The notes under the pieces were generated by a model. It ran no database searches, had not been told where the DNA came from, and was given only the letters and a program-made list of their open reading frames with translations. From contig JABMNC010000103.1 of NCBI GenBank assembly GCA_013205365.1, positions 1 through 5,150 on the forward strand: DNA of 5,150 bases. The letters are read 5' to 3'. Source of the DNA: Cryomorphaceae bacterium (GTDB lineage: Bacteria; Bacteroidota; Bacteroidia; Flavobacteriales; Schleiferiaceae). This document shows positions 1-5,150 of the stretch, piece by piece. Each line of letters begins with the position of its first letter. The first letter of the stretch is position 1. The position numbers and the translations under genes were made by a program.

Positions 1-562
1 ATCCCTCTCGGCAAAGCTTGACCTTCGCATTCGCAGCGAACCAGAACCCATTCTCTGGATGGACGTAGCCGATCCCCTAATCGGCCTTAAAATTGGCCGA
101 GCGCGAATCTACCAAGACAGCGTTCAGGGCTACATACGCCTTTACCGACAGTACTTCAACGAACCCTTAAGCCGCCTGCGCAGCATGGGTATAGACGTCA
201 AAACCGAAGACGCTCGCCGCCTTGTCCTGGGCCTGCCCTTGGCGGTTCCGGTTCAATGGTCCGACGCAAAGTGGTCGGTGGTAGACAGCATGCTGGTCAT
301 GTCCCTGACCGAGCAACGCGGAACCCATCAGGTTCTCGTTGAGGTGGCTATGGATTTGGGCTCGTCCAACCGCCTGGTTTGGCAGAGGCTAACCAGCAAG
401 GGTGAGGAGCTTATAGTCCGCTATTCGGGCAACGGAAGCTGGATCGCCGAGGTGCCAAGACAATCGGTCCGCGCCGAGTTTCGGGTAAACCAACATACGA
501 CGGGCGAGGTTTTGTCCTTTCCCTTTGAACTACCTTCGGACTATGCTCGCACTTCGTTTTAA
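1..562 (+). CDS. DUF4292-family protein, 5'-truncated by the window edge
   Basis: The reading frame is already open at base 2 and has no stop until TAA at 560-562, so the gene begins upstream of the window. The ATG at 59 is internal, because the 19 codons before it continue the family pattern of an amphipathic strand followed by a hydrophobic one. About 186 residues are visible; I recall the family as roughly 230-270, so about 50-80 N-terminal residues are missing, including any lipobox. Recognisable features are LIGLKIGRARIYQDSV (bases 77-124), the block LVLGLP (221-238) and the C-terminal FPFELPSDY (518-544), all resembling DUF4292 proteins of Bacteroidota. The rest looks like alternating beta strands, compatible with a LolA/LolB-like half-barrel, which is my inference. 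Family members are usually predicted lipoproteins of unknown function. The 3' end overlaps the EnvC-like gene by 20 bases, which suggests one operon and coupled translation. The family call rests on motif recall, not a search. Confidence 0.8.
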   Translation, partial: SLSAKLDLRIRSEPEPILWMDVADPLIGLKIGRARIYQDSVQGYIRLYRQYFNEPLSRLRSMGIDVKTEDARRLVLGLPLAVPVQWSDAKWSVVDSMLVMSLTEQRGTHQVLVEVAMDLGSSNRLVWQRLTSKGEELIVRYSGNGSWIAEVPRQSVRAEFRVNQHTTGEVLSFPFELPSDYARTSF

Positions 563-1778
563 GCGTCTTTTTTGGCTTTTTGCCCTGCTGCTTGCAGGCC
601 TTCAGCTCAACGCCCAAACCTCCGACAAGAAGACGGAGCTCGAGTCAGAGAAGGCAAGGCTTCAAAAAGAAATTAGTACGGCAAACGAGCTCCTTTCTAA
701 GACCCGTAAGGACCGCGACCTCACTCAAGGGGAGCTGCGCGCCTTGGAGAAGAAGCTCAAGGCTCGCGAAGCCCTAATTCGAAACGTGCAGGCGCAGGTG
801 CGCGAGTCAGAGTCCGAGATAATGCGCCTCGAGCGGGACATTGCCGATAAGGACCGCGAAATTGACCAAATGATGCAGGAATACGCCGGCATGCTGCGGC
901 AGGCGCAGCAACGCGGAAGTACCGAGCAGGCCCTTCGCTTTATTCTCGGCGCCGAAAACCTCTCCATGGCGATCAAGCGCATGAACTACCTGCGCCAGTA
1001 TTCCGAATTTCGCAAAGAGAAGGTAGAAGAAATTAGGCTTTATCAAGAAGCTCAGAATCAGCGTGTTGCTTCGATCGAAGTGGAGCGGAACCTCCAAAAA
1101 GAATTGTTGGGCCAGGAGTTGCGCCAAAAGCAGCTGCTCGCCCAGGAGCGTGCCTTGCAGGCCAAGGCCTTGGGCGCACTCAAGAAGAAGGAGGGCCAGA
1201 TTGCCAGCGGCATTGGCAAAAAGCGCCAAGAACTTGCCAAGCTCGAACGTCAAATAGCCGCGATAATTAAAGAAGAGTTGCGCAAGCAGCGCGATGCCGC
1301 TGCCGGCCAAACCGGCGCCAAAGACGTGGGCGGAGGCTATGCACTAACCCCTGAGGCCGCCGCACTCGCCAAGGATTTTGCAGCCAACCGCGGCAAGCTT
1401 CCCTGGCCCGTCGAGCGCGCGGTAGTCGTTCAAACCTTTGGCGAAAATGCCGTACCCGGAGCGGCCGGGGTTACCATCAAAAATCCCGGAATTGACATCG
1501 GAACTCCCGCCAAATCAACCGTGCGGGCCGTATTTCAGGGCGAAATCGCCTCGGTAGTCAACGTTCCCGGCGCAGGCAAGGTGGTCCTGATACGCCATGG
1601 AAACTACTTCACTGTATACTCCAACCTCGCCGAGGTTTTTGTAGCCAAGGGCGCGAAGGTGACTACCAAAGAAGCCATTGGTCGGGTAATGGAAGATTCC
1701 GAGACCGGAGCCTCGGTGATGCACTTTGAGCTTTGGATGAATACCCAAAACCAGGATCCCAAGCCCTGGCTTAACTAG
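543..1778 (+). CDS. EnvC-like murein hydrolase activator: signal peptide, coiled coil, degenerate LytM/M23 domain
   Basis: This 411-residue secreted protein probably activates peptidoglycan amidases during cell separation, as EnvC and NlpD do in E. coli. Residues 1-24 form a signal peptide: basic RFKR, a Leu/Ala/Phe core, then LNA before Q25, a signal peptidase I site. Residues about 27-255 are Lys/Glu/Arg/Gln-rich coiled coil, broken near 132-153 by RFILGAENLSMAIKRM, a break typical of EnvC-type proteins. After a Gly/Ala-rich linker, the LytM domain runs from about 284 to the end (GKLPWPV, NPGIDIGTP, IRHGNYFTVYSNL, MHFELWMN, PWLN). The usual H-x3-D zinc motif reads N314-PGI-D318, the catalytic His of YxHL is N361, and H-x-H reads H394-F-E396. 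A working metallopeptidase is therefore unlikely, whereas an activator role fits. I chose ATG 543 over the in-frame TTG at 525 because it places the basic residues right at the signal peptide. No Shine-Dalgarno is visible. The start lies inside the DUF4292 gene, so co-translation is likely. The activator role is inferred from residue loss and architecture. Confidence 0.9.
   Translation: MLALRFKRLFWLFALLLAGLQLNAQTSDKKTELESEKARLQKEISTANELLSKTRKDRDLTQGELRALEKKLKAREALIRNVQAQVRESESEIMRLERDIADKDREIDQMMQEYAGMLRQAQQRGSTEQALRFILGAENLSMAIKRMNYLRQYSEFRKEKVEEIRLYQEAQNQRVASIEVERNLQKELLGQELRQKQLLAQERALQAKALGALKKKEGQIASGIGKKRQELAKLERQIAAIIKEELRKQRDAAAGQTGAKDVGGGYALTPEAAALAKDFAANRGKLPWPVERAVVVQTFGENAVPGAAGVTIKNPGIDIGTPAKSTVRAVFQGEIASVVNVPGAGKVVLIRHGNYFTVYSNLAEVFVAKGAKVTTKEAIGRVMEDSETGASVMHFELWMNTQNQDPKPWLN
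1775..1778. other. Shared CTAG: overlapping convergent stop codons
   Basis: The + strand EnvC-like gene stops with TAG at 1776-1778. The minus-strand secA stops with TAG read from 1777 down to 1775. Because CTAG is its own reverse complement, both stops sit in the same four bases and there is no intergenic DNA. Any transcription terminator for either gene must lie within the coding sequence of the other. Confidence 0.95.
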
Positions 1779-4700
1779 CCAAGTAGCTGCCATCCTTGCG
1801 CAAGCAGAGGCTCGGCCATCTTGAACTTTACTTGCTTTTGCTCGCCCGTCATTAGGTTGACGATCGTGACTTGGTCGTTGCGTCCGTACTTTTTGCTGCT
1901 CACCGCAGGGGCCTGCTTGGGTGCCGCTGTACGCGGAGCGCCACTGCCCCTTGAAGCCTCTGCCTGAGCGTCATCAGCTCCTGGACCCGAGGTGGTTAGC
2001 TGCTCTACGGGCCGACTTCTTGCGGCGGATGCCTGGCGCATTGGGGCTTGGTTTGGGTCTTCCTGGGGCAGGCCTGCGCGAAACAGGAATCCCAAGATGC
2101 TGGAGTTCATTTCGTCGACCATGTCCTTAAACAACTTAAACGACTCGTGCTTGTAAACCAGCAGAGGATCTTTTTGCTCATAGACCGCGCCCTGCACGTT
2201 TTGGCGCAAATCGTCCATGTTGCGAAGGTGCTCTTTCCAGTGGTCGTCGATAAGATTGAGTACCATGGCCTTTTCTAGGTCTTGGATTAGCGACTGGCCA
2301 CGGCTATCTACGCCCTGTTGCAGGTTGGTGGGAATTTGAATGGAACGCACTCCGTCGGTGAAGGGCACCATGATGTTCTGAAACTGTGCGCCTTGATCGC
2401 GGAGCACATTGTTTAAAACCGGGAATGCTTGCTCGGCAATTCGGTCGCATTTGCTTCGGTAGGCAGCTTGCGCAGCGGAGTAGGTTTTTTGCGACAATTC
2501 GTTGGCGCTAAGGCGTTCAAAACTTGCGGCGTCGACGGCGGCAGGCATTGCAAAGGATTCAAAACAGCCCAATTCGTAGGCAGCAAAGTCGCGGCTTGGC
2601 TTGGTTCCGGCTACCAAAGATTCTGCCGAGTCATAAATGCTGTTGGCCAGGTCCAGCGCAAGGCGCTCTCCCGACAATGCGTTGCGGCGGCGGCGGTAGA
2701 TTCCGCTTCGCTGCGCATTCATCACGTCGTCGTACTCGAGAAGGCGTTTGCGGCTCCCGAAGTTGTTTTCTTCGACCTTCTTCTGGGCGCGCTCAATGCT
2801 TTTGGTCACCATGGAGTGCTCGATCATGTCGCCCTCTTTATGCCCCATGCGGTCCATCAGGCCCGCAATGCGTTCTGAGCCAAAAAGGCGCATCAGGTTG
2901 TCTTCAAGCGAGACAAAAAACTGCGACGATCCCGGGTCTCCTTGCCGCCCAGAACGTCCGCGCAGCTGGCGGTCCACGCGGCGTGAGTCGTGGCGCTCCG
3001 TGCCAATGATGGCCAAGCCGCCCGCTTCTTTGGCTTCTGGAGTCAATTTTATGTCCGTACCGCGACCGGCCATGTTGGTGGCGATGGTAACGGTCTTAGG
3101 CCTTCCGGCCTCGGCCACAATATCGGCTTCCTTTTGGTGCAGCTTGGCGTTCAGTACCTGGTGCGGAACCTTGCGAATGTTCAGGGTTCTGCTCAGCAAT
3201 TCCGAGATTTCAACCGACGTGGTGCCCACGAGCACAGGCCGGCCGGCGTCTCGCAACTTCTCAATTTCGTCAATCACGGCGTTGTACTTCTCACGCTTGG
3301 TTTTAAAGACCAAATCGTTGCGGTCTTGGCGCTGGGAATCCTTGTTTTGCGGAATCACCGTCACCTCGAGCTTGTAGATTTCCCAGAATTCGCCTGCTTC
3401 GGTTTCAGCAGTACCCGTCATGCCCGACAGCTTGTGGTACATTCTAAAGTAGTTCTGCAGCGTAATCGTGGCATAGGTCTGGGTCGCGGCCTCGATGGTC
3501 ACGCCCTCCTTGGCCTCAATGGCTTGGTGCAACCCGTCAGAATAGCGCCGCCCGTCCATAATTCGACCGGTTTGTTCGTCAACAATCTTGACTTTCTGGT
3601 CCATCACCACGTATTCCACGTCTTTTTCAAAGAGCGTGTAGGCCTTTAGGAGCTGGTTCATGCTGTGAATTCGCTCGCTCTTGGCACGGTACTCGCGCAG
3701 GAGATGCTCTTTTTTAGCGGCCCGGTCGGCCACGTTGCTGTTTGCCTTTTCGATTAGGTCCAGCTCAACCGAAATCACGGGAAGCACAAAAAAGTCCGTG
3801 GCGGTCTGGTCGGCCAGAAAGCCAAGACCAAGATCGGTAAGGTTTACCTGATTGTGCTTTTCTTCGATCGTGAAGTACAGGGCCTCATCGATTTTCTTCA
3901 TCTCCTTGCCCTGGTCCTGCAGGTAGAGGCCTTCGGTTTTTTGCAAAAGTGCCTTAATGCCGTCTTCAGAGAGAAACTTGATGAGCGCTTTGTTTTTGGG
4001 CAGCGCTCGGTGCGAACGCAGCAGCTGAAAACCTCCTTGGGTCTTGTCGCCGTTGGCCAGCAGTTCCTTGGCCTTCGCCAGGGCATCTTGGGCTACAGAC
4101 TTTTGCTGGGCAATGAGGGAGACTACAAAATTTTTGAGGGAATCAAACTCCTGCTTGTCGCCGTTGGGCGTTGGTCCGCTAATAATTAAGGGCGTCCGGG
4201 CGTCGTCAATCAGCACGGAGTCGACCTCGTCGACAATGGCATAATGGTGCCCGCGCTGCACCAGCTCGGCCGCTTCTCGGGCCATGTTGTCGCGCAGGTA
4301 GTCAAAACCAAACTCGTTGTTGGTGCCAAAGGTGATGTCGGCCAGGTAGGCCTTGCGGCGCGCTTCGGTATTGGGGCGGTGCTTGTCGATGCAGTCCACG
4401 CTCAGTCCGTGAAACTGGTAGAGGGGCCCCATCCACTCGGAGTCCCGCTTTGACAGGTAGTCGTTTACCGTCACCAAGTGCACGCCACGTCCGCTCAATG
4501 CGTTGAGGTAAACAGGCAGGGTGGCAACCAGGGTTTTGCCTTCGCCCGTGGCCATTTCGGCGATGCGTCCCTTATGCAGCACCACGCCGCCAAAGAGCTG
4601 CACGTTGTAGTGCACCATATTCCATTCAATGGCGTTGCCCGCGGCGAGCCATTTATTTTTCCATACCGCGGTATCGCCTTCGAGTTCAACGGCGTCGATT

Positions 4701-5119
4701 TTAGCGGCCATTTCGCGGTCCCAGTCGGTGGCAGGAAGCCGCAGGGGCCTATCATTGAGTCGGCGTGCAGTCTCTCGCAAAACGGCAAAGGCCCGCGGGA
4801 GAAGTTCAATTAAAATGCGCTCTTCCTGGGCTAGAACCTCTTGATCTATGGCGTCAATTTGGCTGTAGAGGGCGTCTTTAGCGTCTACATCAGCCTCAGA
4901 ATCTGCCTGAATTTTAAGTAAATCACGTGCTGCAATTTGACCTTCTGACTCTGCGCGGAGCCTTTGGCGGAAGCCTTCGGTTTCGGCTCGAAGCGCCTGG
5001 TCTGAAATATTTTGAAGCTCGCTCTCGGCGGCTTTAACCGAATCAATAATCGGATTGATCTCGCTCAGCGTGCGCTTTGAAGTATCACCCAAAAAAAGCT
5101 TTAAAATTTTGTCAAGCAT
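1775..5119 (-). CDS. secA: Preprotein translocase ATPase SecA, Bacteroidota-type long form
   Basis: SecA is the cytoplasmic ATPase that pushes unfolded preproteins through SecYEG. The protein is 1,114 residues against 901 in E. coli. Visible landmarks, in order: Walker A MATGEGKT (189-196, K195), Walker B DEVD (297-300) followed by DDARTPLIISGP, the TGRIMDGRRYSDGLHQ segment after the preprotein cross-linking domain (517 onward), GMTGTAETEAGEF, TNMAGRGTDI (681-690), QLRGRSGRQGD (718-728) with the Arg-rich motif VI, LEYDDVMNAQR, and the helical-scaffold block DDHWKEHLRNMDDLRQ. All ATPase motifs look intact and there is no frameshift. Extra length relative to E. coli lies mainly between about residues 60 and 170, after ISGP (about 317-410), and in the C-terminal linker. 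The linker (about 1016-1075) is Ala/Pro/Ser-rich and is followed by GRNDQVTIVNLMTGEQ in place of the Cys-rich zinc motif. ATG 5119 is preferred over the in-frame TTG at 5137, since MLDKILKLFLG matches SecA N-termini and the TTG would sit upstream of the likely promoter. Confidence 0.98.
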   Translation of the reverse strand: MLDKILKLFLGDTSKRTLSEINPIIDSVKAAESELQNISDQALRAETEGFRQRLRAESEGQIAARDLLKIQADSEADVDAKDALYSQIDAIDQEVLAQEERILIELLPRAFAVLRETARRLNDRPLRLPATDWDREMAAKIDAVELEGDTAVWKNKWLAAGNAIEWNMVHYNVQLFGGVVLHKGRIAEMATGEGKTLVATLPVYLNALSGRGVHLVTVNDYLSKRDSEWMGPLYQFHGLSVDCIDKHRPNTEARRKAYLADITFGTNNEFGFDYLRDNMAREAAELVQRGHHYAIVDEVDSVLIDDARTPLIISGPTPNGDKQEFDSLKNFVVSLIAQQKSVAQDALAKAKELLANGDKTQGGFQLLRSHRALPKNKALIKFLSEDGIKALLQKTEGLYLQDQGKEMKKIDEALYFTIEEKHNQVNLTDLGLGFLADQTATDFFVLPVISVELDLIEKANSNVADRAAKKEHLLREYRAKSERIHSMNQLLKAYTLFEKDVEYVVMDQKVKIVDEQTGRIMDGRRYSDGLHQAIEAKEGVTIEAATQTYATITLQNYFRMYHKLSGMTGTAETEAGEFWEIYKLEVTVIPQNKDSQRQDRNDLVFKTKREKYNAVIDEIEKLRDAGRPVLVGTTSVEISELLSRTLNIRKVPHQVLNAKLHQKEADIVAEAGRPKTVTIATNMAGRGTDIKLTPEAKEAGGLAIIGTERHDSRRVDRQLRGRSGRQGDPGSSQFFVSLEDNLMRLFGSERIAGLMDRMGHKEGDMIEHSMVTKSIERAQKKVEENNFGSRKRLLEYDDVMNAQRSGIYRRRRNALSGERLALDLANSIYDSAESLVAGTKPSRDFAAYELGCFESFAMPAAVDAASFERLSANELSQKTYSAAQAAYRSKCDRIAEQAFPVLNNVLRDQGAQFQNIMVPFTDGVRSIQIPTNLQQGVDSRGQSLIQDLEKAMVLNLIDDHWKEHLRNMDDLRQNVQGAVYEQKDPLLVYKHESFKLFKDMVDEMNSSILGFLFRAGLPQEDPNQAPMRQASAARSRPVEQLTTSGPGADDAQAEASRGSGAPRTAAPKQAPAVSSKKYGRNDQVTIVNLMTGEQKQVKFKMAEPLLAQGWQLLG

Positions 5120-5126
5120 AGGGCGC

Positions 5127-5134
5127 CAAAGGTA
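5127..5134 (-). promoter_or_regulatory. Candidate Bacteroidota -7 promoter element for secA
   Basis: Read on the minus strand, the sequence is TACCTTTG, an exact fit to the TAnnTTTG -7 consensus used by the primary sigma factor of Bacteroidota. It ends 7 bases before the secA ATG, so transcription would start about 1-4 bases ahead of the start codon and give an almost leaderless mRNA. The matching -33 element (TTTG or TTG, about 17-23 bases further upstream) would lie beyond base 5150 and cannot be seen. An exact match to six fixed positions within about 30 bases is unlikely by chance, but the very short leader leaves open a second promoter upstream. Confidence 0.5.
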
Positions 5135-5150
5135 CAACTACGATGCCACC

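Noticed and set aside
525..542. TTG at 525 as the start of the EnvC-like gene
   Set aside because: It adds six residues (MNYLRT) ahead of a well-formed signal peptide. The ATG at 543 is the commoner start codon and gives a standard length n-region.
59..562. ATG at 59 as the true start of the DUF4292 gene
   Set aside because: The frame is open back to the window edge, and the 19 residues encoded by bases 2-58 fit the family's strand pattern, so the gene extends further upstream.
807..1310. Minus-strand open frame of 167 codons opposite the EnvC-like gene, Leu/Ala/Phe-rich and superficially membrane-like
   Set aside because: Its hydrophobic character is the expected complement of Lys/Glu/Gln-rich coiled-coil codons on the real strand (for example AAG/GAG becoming CTT/CTC). 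It has no independent support.
1767..1781. Hairpin TGGCT-TAACT-AGCCA over the shared stops as a bidirectional terminator
   Set aside because: The stem is only 5 base pairs and neither strand has a following U-tract. A competing CCAGG/CCTGG stem (1751-1769) overlaps it. Too weak to annotate as a terminator.
2990..3649. Long + strand open frame (219 codons) antisense to secA, with others at 2748-3377 and 2429-2878
   Set aside because: They lie fully within the conserved motor region of secA on the opposite strand, have no recognisable domains, and are explained by GC-rich codon use leaving few antisense stops.
5120..5137. TTG at 5137 as the secA start
   Set aside because: It would add MYLWRP before the conserved MLDKILKLF N-terminus, and it lies upstream of the candidate -7 element, so it would probably not be transcribed.
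1..5150. Search for CRISPR repeats, insertion-sequence ends, tRNA or riboswitch structures, or a novel defence-type system
   Set aside because: Nearly every base is accounted for by three conserved genes. I saw no repeated spacer pattern, inverted terminal repeats, tRNA-like arms or unexplained intergenic DNA.

Overview
This window holds ordinary housekeeping and envelope genes, most likely from a member of the Bacteroidota. Three things point there. A DUF4292-family protein sits directly upstream of an EnvC/LytM-type coiled-coil protein, an arrangement I recall from that phylum. The SecA is of the long, roughly 1,100-residue Bacteroidota form, with extra segments and no zinc-binding tail. 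No start codon has a visible Shine-Dalgarno sequence, and the 8-mer TACCTTTG just upstream of secA fits the phylum's TAnnTTTG -7 promoter element. Base composition is fairly GC-rich for this phylum (mid-50s % by eye). I cannot place the organism at family level.

Layout. Bases 1-562 (+ strand) carry the 3' part of a DUF4292 gene whose start lies outside the window. It overlaps by 20 bases an EnvC-like gene (543-1778, +) encoding a secreted coiled-coil protein with a C-terminal LytM/M23 domain that has lost catalytic residues. secA (1775-5119, - strand) runs towards this pair and fills the rest of the window. The two convergent genes share the palindrome CTAG at 1775-1778, so each uses a TAG stop inside the other's stop. 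Only about 31 bases (5120-5150) lie outside the called genes, and they contain the candidate secA promoter.

How the genes relate. The + strand pair is probably co-transcribed and envelope-directed: a probable cell-surface lipoprotein-like protein of unknown function, followed by a probable activator of septal peptidoglycan amidases. SecA is the ATPase motor of the Sec translocon, which would export the signal-peptide-bearing EnvC-like protein along with most of the secretome. The shared gene end is positional and does not show a specific functional link.

I found no mobile element, CRISPR array, RNA gene, frameshift or novel system. The points most worth checking are the degenerate LytM active site, the overlapping convergent stops with no room for a conventional terminator, the nearly leaderless secA promoter, and the replaced SecA C-terminal tail.
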